From: Adiantum capillus-veneris
Lineage: Eukaryota; Streptophyta; Polypodiopsida; Polypodiales; Pteridaceae
Assembly (NCBI GenBank): GCA_014529385.2
Contig: CM043944.1
Span: forward strand, 83,380,884-83,444,883
DNA: 64,000 nucleotides
Direction of reading: 5' to 3'
A program made the position numbers and the translations under genes. The notes beneath the pieces were generated by a model that worked only from the letters and a program-made list of their open reading frames with translations, was not told the origin of the DNA and ran no database searches. Positions 55,827-64,000 of this stretch are shown here, piece by piece. How positions within the stretch are numbered: position 1 is the stretch's first letter; the number at the start of each line of letters is the position of its first letter.

Positions 55827-57876
55827 TCATGTGTATGAGAGTAAGCCCAAAGCTTTTCGGAAAGCTTCAAACTTTTCTCGTGATAATGCCTTCGTAAATA
55901 GATCTGCAATGTTATCCTGTGTAGGACAGTAAGTTAGTGTGATCTCCCCTGTATGTAGCCTTTCCCTGACATAGTGGTAGTGAACCTCTATGTGCTTTGT
56001 TCTTGCATGAAATACTGGATTCCTTGCAACTGCCATAGCACTCTGACTGTCAGTGAAAATGGTAGTGGGTGCCTGTTGACACTCACAAAGATCTACCAAT
56101 AACCTGCGTATCCATACACAATCAACTGTTGCCGTGAAAGCTGTCCTGTACTTAGCTTCACAAGTTGATGTAGCCACTGTGGGTTGCTTCTTGCTTAGCC
56201 AAGATATACATGTATTTCCCAAGAAAAAACAATTGCCACTTGTGGAATGTCGTGTGTCAAAATCACCAGCCCAATCTGAATCGCTGTAACCAAGAAGCTG
56301 CATAGAACTGTGCTTTCCATACATATCCCCCCTTGGAAAGAACATGGCAAGATTAGGGGTACCTGAAAGGTAACGAAGTATGCGCTTCACAGCCTGCCAA
56401 TGATGCATACCTGGGCTGTGCATAAATCTTCTTGCTTGTGAAACCCCAAATTGAATGTCTGGACGAGTGTTGCCTGCCAAATATATCAAGCAACCAACGA
56501 CTGCTGCATAAGTATGTACATCAAAAGGTTCTCTAGCATCGTGTATTCAAGTAAGAGCTAGAAGATGTGTTCTCTTTTATAGATAGTGGAAGACTCTTCT
56601 CTAGCCAAACAATATGCTCAACTTTGATCCAGTTTCTACAAGTGTAGAGATTGGTTTACAATTTTGCATACCAAACTTGTCCAAAATTTTATGCAAATAT
56701 TTTGCCTGCAACATGTATATGCCATCCTCTGATTGCACAAACTGAATACCCAAGTAATAATGTAGCAAACCAAGATCAGACATCTCAAAGGTTTTTCTCA
56801 AAGCATCTTTTAAACGCTTCAATTTCATCTGCAGTATTTCTTATAAGAAGCATATCATCCACATAAAGTGTTAGCATAATGAGAACTCCAGCTCTCTTTT
56901 TGACATACAAAGTACTTTGTGTTGGACTATTCTGAAATCCCTGGCCAATCAAATAAGTATGTATCTTCTCATACCATGCTCTTGGAGCCTGTTTGAGACC
57001 ATACAAAGCTTTACGCAATCTACATACCTTTTGCTCTTGACCTTTTACAATAAAACCACTTGGTTCACTTACATAAACTTCTTCCTGCAAATCACCATTC
57101 AAAAAAGCAGTTTTGATATCCAACTGATGCACTTTCCAACCATGATGAGCAGCAATTGCAACTAGTGATCTAACTGTGGACGCACGAGAAGTAGGAGCAA
57201 AGGTTTCATCATAATCTATGCCTTTCTGCTGCGCATAGCCTTTTGCCACAAGCCTTGCTTTGTACCTGTCAACAGTACCATCTTGTTTCCTTTTTACCTT
57301 AAAAATCCACTTTTTACCAATAGGCTTTTTACCTGTAGGCAAGTCCACTAGATCCCATGTATGATTCTTATGAATAGAATCAATTTCTTGCTGCATAGCA
57401 TCTTTCCACTGAACACACTCTAAAGCTTGATCAAATGAATCAGGCTCATCTGTATCACAAAGAGTGCTAAAGCAAGCCAAATCTACTTGCTCTCTGCCAA
57501 AAGTAGTACCAGCACGTGTTTTTTGTGGCAACGGTGCATCCAACTTGCTATCCTGCAAAGTTTTCTGAACCCATTTAGGCAAGGTTCTTTCTTACACGAG
57601 AACTTCTTGCTCTTCACGCACAATTTCCTCTACATCATGAGGTGTCACATGCTGATCAAAAGATTGATTAAGATTATCAACCTGTTGTGATTCTTGATTC
57701 TCCACAAAAGAAGGAAGCAAACCTTCAAATACATCATGTGTCTGCATATGCGGTACATCAAAAGCAACCATAGGTTGAGCAGTAGTTTCTGCAAAAATTA
57801 CATCACGACTTTCAAAAATCTTGTTTGTAGCAGGATTGTAAAGTCTATAACCTTTACTTCCACTACTGTACCCCAC
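55827..57876 (-). pseudogene. element E reverse transcriptase and RNase H
   Basis: After the integrase, frame 57876-57592 (FVGYSSGSKGYRLYNP) ends in a TAA. Frame 57582-56785 holds the copia RT: WIFKVKRKQDGTVDRYKARL, QLDIKTAFLNGDLQEEVYV, ALYGLKQAPRAWYEKI and the active site YVDDMLL (~56870-56850). One extra A in an A-run near 56795 shifts the frame into 56828-56601. A damaged gap at 56600-56490 precedes frame 56489-55827, with RNase H motifs STCEAKYRTAFTA, FTDSQSAMAVARNP and HIEVHYHYVRE. It is defective despite the young LTRs. Confidence 0.93.
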
Positions 57877-57918
57877 AAATATACATTTGATTGCCTTATC
57901 ATCAAGCTTCCCATGTAA

Positions 57919-60093
57919 CTACTGAGGGATGTGAGCATAAGCAAGACAACCAAAAACACGAAGATAACTGACTGAAGGTTTTCTATCATACCAAGCTTCA
58001 AATGGAGTAATGGTCTTCAAGGCACGAATAGGACACCTGTTCAAAACATGTGCTGCACAAGCAACTGCCTCCATCCATAGCTTATGAGGCAAACTCTTAG
58101 CCTTGAGCATACATCTAGCCGTCTCCATTAAAGACCTGTTCTTCCTTTCTGCAACACCATTCTGTTGTGGTGTGTATGGCATAGTGCATTGATGTTTAAT
58201 GCCTTTCTTTCCCAAAAAATCCTTAAATGCACCTGACATGTATTCACCTCCTCGATCAGTACGAAGAGTCTGTACTTTGCAACCTGTTTCATTTTCAACC
58301 ATGGCGACATAATGTTGAAAAACTGCAAACACATCTGACTTTGCTTTGAGTGGATAAACCCAAAAAAACCTGGAAAAGTCATCAATGAAGGTCACAAAAT
58401 AAAGGCCGTTTCCCAAAGATGGCGTCCTCATAGGACCACATACATCACTGTGTACAAGCTGCAACTTTCGTGTCGCTCTAACTGAACCATCCTGCGAAAA
58501 TGCAAATCTGTGCATCTTTCCAAGAACGCAACCTTCACATACATGTCTTGGTGGCATCTCCAATAAAGACAAATCATGCACCATATTATGACGTTGTAAA
58601 GTCATCAAAATGCCATAACTAACATGCCCGAATCTAGCATGCCACAACTCAGCATCCTGCATTTCCTGAGTCTTTGTTTCTGCAATACATACCTGAATCT
58701 GCTTTTCATAACGATCTAGCACAAATAGTCCATTTTCCAGCGTACCTGTAGTGATAAGAGAATAACCATTCTCTCGATCTCGTACAACGCATCTGTCATC
58801 CTCAAAAATGACCCGAAGACCATTTTTTGCAAGAGAGGATACAGACAACAAATTCTTCTTGATCCCCTGAACATATAAGACATCTGGTAAGCATAAATCT
58901 GAACCATCTGAAATGGTAATCAAAATCTTACCAACGCCTTTGATTGGATAAGAAGCATTTTTTGCACATGTCACCTTCTTTCCTGCTGGAGCTGCATCCA
59001 ATGAACAAAACAAATCCTTCCTTGAAGTAATATGCCTGGATGCACCACTATCAAAGTACCAAATCATTTGTGTCTTGTCAACACTGTAAGCAGAAAAATC
59101 TGAACATACTACGAAAGCATAAGAATCTTGCACAAAGTTTGCAGACTCTTCTTTAGCTGTAGAAGAATCACCAGAAGCTGAAACAACCAAACTTGACTCT
59201 TTCTTCTTTTCTTTAGCAATTCGCTTTTTACACTCACTAATGTAGTGACCAGGTTTCTTGCAGTAGTGACATTTACCTTTCTTCTTGGACTTGTCGGAAT
59301 CACCTTTAGATTTCTCTGAAGATTGTCCTGCACTAGACTTGGAGTAATGAGCACTCTCTTTACCCTTGTTTTTGTTCTGTACAACAAGAGCATGATCCAT
59401 ACCATCCACCTGTAAAGACTTGTTCTTATGTGATTGATCCTCCTGCAATAGCAAAGCCACTAACTCTTCAAAATGAAGAGGCTCAGGATTAGCTCGCAAA
59501 GACAGAGTCAAAGAAGTCTGAAAAGTCAAATAAGATGGTGGTAGTGAATTGAGTGTTTTGGAAACCAAGTCCTTCTCTGGAATCACTTCATCAATGCTAA
59601 GCAATTGCTCTTTAAGATCCCTGATTTTTGTAAGATGCTCGACGATATCGTCACCTTCGTCCATCTGTATTTTGTCAAGTTGTTTCTTCAAAAACTCTAT
59701 TCTGGCAGCGTTTCTTCCTCCAAACATAGCTTGCAGAGTGTTCCAAGCATCCTCAGAAGTTCTGCAAGATCTGATATGTGGTGTGATTGTCCTCTTTATG
59801 GTTAAGGCAATCACAGCCATAGCCTGTGCATGTTTAGTATCCCATCTCTTTTGCTCTGGAGTGACTTGTGAGGGTCCTGCACCAACAGCTGCACCACGAC
59901 CAGGCGTGGCAGGTGCAATGCTAACTGGACGAACTTCATCTCCAGATACATAATCCCACAATCCTTTACCAACCAAAACATTTTTGGCCATAAAAGACCA
60001 AAGAGAATAGTTGGTACCATCCAATTTGTCTTCGGATGTAAACGCACCAAAAATCTCTTTCTCTGTAGATTGAGCCATACTGTGGATGCACAC
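57919..60093 (-). pseudogene. element E gag-protease-integrase polyprotein part
   Basis: This open frame of 724 codons probably starts at MAQSTEK (residue 6). Gag spans ~10-250. The CCHC zinc knuckle CHYCKKPGHYISEC is at ~272. The protease WYFDSGASRHIT is at ~345, and the pre-integrase HxxxC segment (LWHARFGHVSYG ... CEGCVLGKMHR) at ~485-525. The integrase core has HSDVCGPM, TDRGGEYMSG and TPQQNGVAERKN at ~545-660. It ends at TAG 57919-57921, where the same frame continues as LHGKLDDKAIKCIFVGY, so this is a single premature stop within one polyprotein. Confidence 0.93.
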
Positions 60094-60477
60094 AAGAGAG
60101 CAAAAGAACCTCCAAGAGATTCACAAATATCCTCTCCAATCCAAGCAAAACTCTACACAAAATCTCAGCACAAAGCTAAGACAAGCTGCTTCCCAAAAGA
60201 ACTGTTTACCTGAAGAAAATCTATCAAAAAGCACACCCTCTTGATCTAAACGCCTCCAAAAAGTAACTTCTGCTACGCTGCTCAGAAAAAATTTCTGAGG
60301 GCTCGAACGGCTTCGAAAGGGGGGTAAAACCACAAGTCACTTGGTCAGAATACTCCCGGAACGTCGAGGATGCTCCCATGAGCAAATTTTTCGAAAACTG
60401 CCTGAAAACTGCGATTGCGCGCGCGGACGCGAAAACGCAAGTAGAGGCTCTGGAAATCACCTCGCTCTGATACCAAT

Positions 60478-60754
60478 TGTTGAAGATGATGAAACAGGAA
60501 ACAGAAGGAAGACAGCAACTCAGAGTAGGAAGAAGATGGAGAAGGAGAAGACACAGAGCTTGTGTACGAGATCTCTGTAGTCTATCTCTCTGTATTAGAA
60601 TAATAGTGTATACAAACTCAGAGCTACAAAGCTTATATGAAACCCTAAGAGATAAGGTGTCCTTTCACACCGGATGTTCAGGGGAAAAAACCCAGTGGGA
60701 GAAAAGTGCCCCTGGTGAAGCGCGTATACACACTAACACTACTACATGTCTACA
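60478..60754 (-). repeat. element E 5' LTR
   Basis: 277 bp, six differences from the 3' LTR. It is directly preceded on the plus strand by the primer site GCTCTGATACCA and two spacer bases. Confidence 0.96.
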
Positions 60755-60879
60755 AAAGATCTGGCCGACGAGGAGTTGAACTCAAGACCTGTTATTCAAG
60801 AGGGAAATTACATAACCAATCTACCACACTTGGGTGATAGAAAGGTTATACCAATTTTCTCTTTTTATTGGCACACACA

Positions 60880-61039
60880 CACACCCACACACGATAAGAA
60901 GAGAGTTTTAACGTTGTAGGAAACTATCCCAAAAGACGTTAAAGATTAGGTTAGATGTAGACTTACATTAGATTAAATTTAGGTTTATTTAAGTTAAATT
61001 AGATTAGATTTAGGTTTATTTTCTCTTTTTATTGGCGCG

Positions 61040-61116
<77 letters not shown>

Positions 61117-61560
61117 GAGAGTTTTAACGTTGTAGGAAACTATCCCAAAAGACGTTAAAGATTAGGTTAGATGTAGACTTACGTTAGATTAAATTTAGGT
61201 TTATTTAAGTTAAATTAGATTAGATTTAGGTTTATTTTTAGTTAGATTTACGTTTGATTAGATTTAGGTTTATTTACGTTAGATTTAGATTTACGTTATA
61301 TTAAATTAGATTTAGGTTTATTTAGGTTATATTTAGATTTACGTTATATTAGATTAGATTTAGATTTATTTACGTTATTTACCTGTTATTGACGAGGGAG
61401 ATGGTATAACCAATCTACCACACTTGGGTGATAGAAAGGTTATATCATTTTCCTCTTTTTATCGTGTAAGATAAGGTTAGATTTAGATTTACGTTAGATT
61501 AGATTTAGGTTTATTTAGGTTAGATTAGATTAGATTTAGGGTTATTTTGAGTACACCGAA
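60880..61560 (-). repeat. further SINE-unit fragments, (CG/CA)n and TTAGATTTAGG-type repeats
   Basis: Body fragments (GTTTTAACGTTGTAGGAAAC) occur at ~60905 and ~61114, and a head fragment (ACCTGTTATT..ATAACCAATCTACCACACTT) at 61381-61430. A (CG)n(CA)n tract is at 61035-61113. Between and after them is ~450 bp of degenerate TTAGATTAGATTTAGGTTTA repeats. Confidence 0.75.
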
Positions 61561-62023
61561 GGATTATACTGCCTACGCGTTTGAGAGTGGTGTCCCGGCC
61601 ACTACGTCGGAGATGCTGAGGAGTGACCCGAACACTGCGTTGGGGTCACCTAGAGGCCTAGATGATGAGCATTCATCAGACAGGGTTTCTATAGTTCACG
61701 GGAGGGACATGCCAAAGTGATACGCCTACCTCGTCAATCGTATGTCCGATGAGACGACCAATCCAGACAGGTGGTGGCAGCAAAGTGACGCAGCAAGAGT
61801 TTTCATCAAGACGGGATTATCCAATCACCTAGGGAGTGGCGGCTGGGCCAGCTTCGAGGAGGATTTTGTCCCATCACCTGGGTCATGGATCGACGGGGTG
61901 GAGAGGTGAGAGTATTAAACTCTTGCATTGAAGTATTTGTATATGTGAGGCCCATTCACATCTACACAGCTAGTAGCCCCTTCTCTGCTTCCTCACATCA
62001 AGCATTTCTTCGAATGTAAGTCC

Positions 62024-63404
62024 ATGGCTGCCCTAGCATCATGGCATGAGGAGAATAAATCTTCGGATGGTGTGCTACGGATTCTTATAGATTGCGCAGC
62101 CTGGAAACATATAGATGGAACATGGTCGGATTTTGCCAGGGAAGCTCGAAATTTGCGCTTAGGCCTGGCTATGGATGGCGTAAATCCATTTGGTCAAAGA
62201 TCAACATCTTACAGTGTATGTCCCGTTGTTATCGTCAACTACAACATTCCCCCGTGGTTGACTACGAAGAAGGGGCACCTATGGCTAAGCTTGATTGTGC
62301 CGGGGCGATATAAAGTGAATAATATGGATGTGTATCTTCGTCCACTATTGGAAGAGCTACAAAAATTGTGGATCGGCATAGAAGTGGTGGATATGAGCCG
62401 ACACACAGGTCGAAAGAATGCTTTGATCAGAGGCATTCTAATGTGGACCATGCATGACTATCCCGGACTAACAGAATGCTCAGGTGATTTACACTCCTCA
62501 CTCAGACACTGTAAATCTTGCTTTTTCTCAAGCTGATCTATTATCATGTGTATACATGCAAGGCTTCAAACAAGCGGATACAGAGCATGTGTCACATGTG
62601 GACCTAGATTGAATGCACGTAGGGCGCCCTCATTAAAGAAGCAAATCTACGAAGGTCATCAAGCATATCTTCCAGAGAATCATGTGTTACGCGATGACTT
62701 TTTGGAAAGAGAGCCACCGAGGATGTCTGCACAAGCATGGTTAGAGCAGAAGGAGATGTGTGATGACGGATTGCCCCCAGGGATGAAGAGACTATCTCTA
62801 TGGTACGAGTTACTATACTGGCCCCGACTCATGATCAATCACTTGCTCGATCCAATGCACATATTCAAGAATCTGGGTAATCTACTATGGGACCATCTGA
62901 CCGGCAAGAAAGATACTTTGGGAGCCAGGGTTGACCTTAGAAATGTGGATCGTATGGAGAAATATTGGTCGCAAACAGCGTCCGATGGATCGATAAAACT
63001 CCCTAAAGCACCATGGATTTTCGTAGGATCCCAAGAACGCAAAGTAAAAGAGACCATTCAATCTTTGCGGACCCCCACTGGCGTAATGCACTTGCTCCGA
63101 ACGTGTTTTACTAAAGAATGAAAGCTTACCGATTTGAAGTCACACGACTGGCATAAAATGTGTCAGGTATGTTCATAGTGGAATATATAATAGTGGGAAT
63201 TCTATAACAAATTCGTGTGTGGACTTTAATATCATTGTTGCACGTGTTTTGCAGTTTATTTTACCGGTTGCCATCGAGGGATGTTTGTCTCTTGATGTCC
63301 GTAACACAATCTACAAACTTGCAAAGTTGGTGCAATGGATCTCACAAAAGGAGATCAACGTAGACTCCTCAATTGCGAAGGGAGTGATCTGTCTCTGCTC
63401 ATAG
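62024..63404 (+). pseudogene. TNP2-type transposase (Transposase_21) of the CACTA element
   Basis: Exon A is 62024-62483: HEENKSSDGVL, ARNLRLGLAMDGVNPFGQRS, TSYSVCPVVIVNYNIPPWL, KKGHLWLSLIVPGR and MHDYPGLTECS. An intron starts at GT 62484. Exon B, ~62563-63170, has GYRACVTCGPRLNARR, LWYELLYWPRLMINHLLDPM and HIFKNLGNLLWDHLTGKKD, then a stop TGA at 63119-63121, after which KLTDLKSHDWHKMCQ continues in frame. After GT ~63171 the next exon (63255-63404) reads FILPVAIEGCLSLDVRNTIY and KLAKLVQWIS. This is the order of plant TNP2. The A-to-B junction is one base out of phase with the obvious splice sites. The stop plus this shift indicate an inactive copy. Coding-like sequence at ~61750-61910 may be an upstream exon. 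Confidence 0.85.
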
Positions 63405-63433
63405 ATGCAGCTCGTCTCACCGCTAGATCTAAT

Positions 63434-63580
63434 TGATCGGGTGAAAGAGACGCTAAGAATCACTACTACTGCTTACTTAGCATCTCTTTCACCCGATCAA
63501 CTAGATTTAGTCGTGAAAGAGACGCTAAGAAGCACTACTACTGCTTCTTAGCGTCTCTTTCACCCGATCAACTAGATTTA
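63434..63580. repeat. pair of tandem hairpins with GACGCTAAG stems
   Basis: Hairpin 1: 63434-63457 pairs with 63476-63499 (23 of 24). Hairpin 2: 63513-63534 pairs perfectly (22 bp) with 63542-63563 around a 7-nt loop. Both stems contain GAAAGAGACGCTAAG, and each is followed by CCCGATCAACTAGATTTAG, so the unit is also directly repeated. It sits ~30 bp after the last recognised TNP2 exon. Confidence 0.92.
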
Positions 63581-63718
63581 GTGGTGGGGCAAGCAACATC
63601 TATGAGCAGATACGGACTTCCTTCACGATTGCAGCTTCAGTCTCCATCACACCCGTAGCACAGTGCTTTTACAAATTCACCCTCATTCAAAGAAAACTCT
63701 CTACACAGGAATCCCTCC

Positions 63719-63720
63719 TC

Positions 63721-63751
<31 letters not shown>

Positions 63752-63755
63752 CTTG
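63719..63755. repeat. (CT)n / CTAT microsatellite
   Basis: CT tract of about 25 bp followed by CTATCTATC. Confidence 0.9.
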
Positions 63756-63817
63756 TTCATGTTTTCTACTCCATTCATTCAATATTAAGTTTAAATTTTA
63801 GTGTGTTTAATGCAGGT

Positions 63818-63946
63818 ATGGATGATGAGGAGTTTCTTTCTTCTTTGTCATCCCAGCAGAGACAGTGGTACGTGGAGCGTCATCGCGTTGGCGCACCATC
63901 AGGCATTCCTACTCCATCCACATCTCCCTCTGTTTCGGAGCATTGA
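63818..63946 (+). CDS. possible exon of a second CACTA gene
   Basis: After TTTAATGCAG (splice-acceptor-like) the frame reads MDDEEFLSSLSSQQRQWYVE and then a Pro/Ser/Thr-rich stretch, with a stop at ~63946. It may be the start of a TNP1-like or accessory gene of the CACTA element. It is too short to be sure. Confidence 0.3.
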   Translation: MDDEEFLSSLSSQQRQWYVERHRVGAPSGIPTPSTSPSVSEH

Positions 63947-64000
63947 GCGCGCTCCGAAGCTTCGGTGTCGACGAGACGATCTTCACACTCGTTTAGGCAC

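Larger units (their letters stand above)
55503..60754 (-). mobile_element. element E: Ty1/copia retrotransposon
   Basis: LTRs of 277 bp are at 55503-55779 and 60478-60754, differing at six positions, and the target duplication is AAAGA (55498-55502 and 60755-60759). The primer site TGGTATCAGAGC lies at 60475 down to 60464, and the purine tract AGGGGGGAT abuts the 3' LTR. The order gag-protease-integrase-RT-RNase H on the minus strand is Ty1/copia order. The near-identical LTRs indicate a young insertion, yet the polyprotein has at least two in-frame stops, one frameshift and a damaged segment. Confidence 0.96.
55455..60850 (-). repeat. tRNA-like SINE unit, copy 2, split by copia element E
   Basis: The 3' part (55455-55502: TTAACGTCGTAGGAAAC..AGACCTTAAAGA) and the 5' part (60755-60850: AAAGATCTGG..GAGTTGAACTCAAGACC..ACACTTGGGTGATAG) become continuous if element E and one AAAGA are ignored. 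They then match copy 1. Confidence 0.75.
54606..64000 (+). mobile_element. CACTA (En/Spm) DNA transposon, left end to beyond the window
   Basis: CACTGCAAGAGG at 54606 resembles the plant CACTA terminus (CACTACAAGAAA). It is followed by GACGC / GCGACGC subterminal motifs and two perfect palindromes (54672-54735, 54771-54797), typical of En/Spm ends. TNP2 transposase exons lie at 62024-63404 in the same orientation, and a further exon begins at 63818. The interior is swollen by microsatellites, SINE-like units and copia element E. The right terminus is outside the window. That the left terminus and the TNP2 exons belong to one element is inferred. Confidence 0.6.

Noticed and set aside
58128-59405. 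Extra minus-strand frames within the element E polyprotein
   Set aside because: Shifted-frame shadows of the gag-integrase frame, which has all the domain motifs.

Overview
The window is nuclear DNA of a large, repeat-rich land-plant genome. It holds spliced genes with GT-AG introns, plant-type Ty1/copia, Ty3/gypsy (chromodomain-bearing) and CACTA elements, LTR retrotransposons primed by initiator-Met tRNA, long GA/CA microsatellites and thousands of bases of satellite. FCP1-like and ParB-like families of the kind present here, degenerate and repeated, hint at a seed-free plant such as a fern or lycophyte. That taxonomic guess is weak and a seed plant is not excluded.

The most important gene is easy to miss because its exons are short. 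On the + strand, seven exons between 14351 and 25777 encode the conserved body and C-terminus of a plastid PII signalling protein (GLB1). All phases are compatible across the exons, and one intron is of GC-AG type. Its fourth recognised exon (14645-14732) and fifth (24791-24858) are separated by a 10,058-bp intron. That intron holds two LINE 3' ends, a 465-bp tandem repeat, a complete 4.56-kb non-autonomous LTR retrotransposon (element B) with target-site duplication ATGTG, and a broken gypsy fragment. The exon carrying the start codon and transit peptide was not found.

Left of GLB1 (1-13516) is a nested retrotransposon block. Element C (+, 3461-12263, target duplication ATTCC, 1.69-kb LTRs, almost no coding capacity) was split by element A (-, 5689-10241, target duplication TGCAA). 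A and B belong to one family that lacks protease, reverse transcriptase and integrase. It encodes a gag-like protein with a His/Asp/Lys-rich repetitive middle, followed by a possible chromodomain-like tail. A LINE 3' end with a (CT)n tail follows at 12500-13516.

From 28583 to 35757 lies a decayed Ty3/gypsy chromovirus (D) on the - strand. From 37240 to 42575, also on the - strand, are remnants of two FCP1/NIF-type phosphatase genes and a gene with a ParB-like DGQHS motif, all interrupted by stops and frameshifts.

From 42610 to 53205 three different satellites stand side by side: S1 (181/141-bp monomers), S2 (about 223 bp) and S3 (about 158 bp). They share one short core, TCCACCACTTGKCCA, and seem to be built from a common unit of about 55-60 bp. 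Isolated copies of the core occur upstream at 36.0-40.5 kb.

The right end (54606-64000) looks like a CACTA transposon. It has a CACTG terminus, perfect subterminal palindromes, TNP2 exons at 62024-63404 and paired hairpins at 63434-63563. Inside it is a cluster of tRNA-like SINE units, one of which was split by a young but coding-defective Ty1/copia element (E, 55503-60754, target duplication AAAGA, LTRs differing at six of 277 positions).
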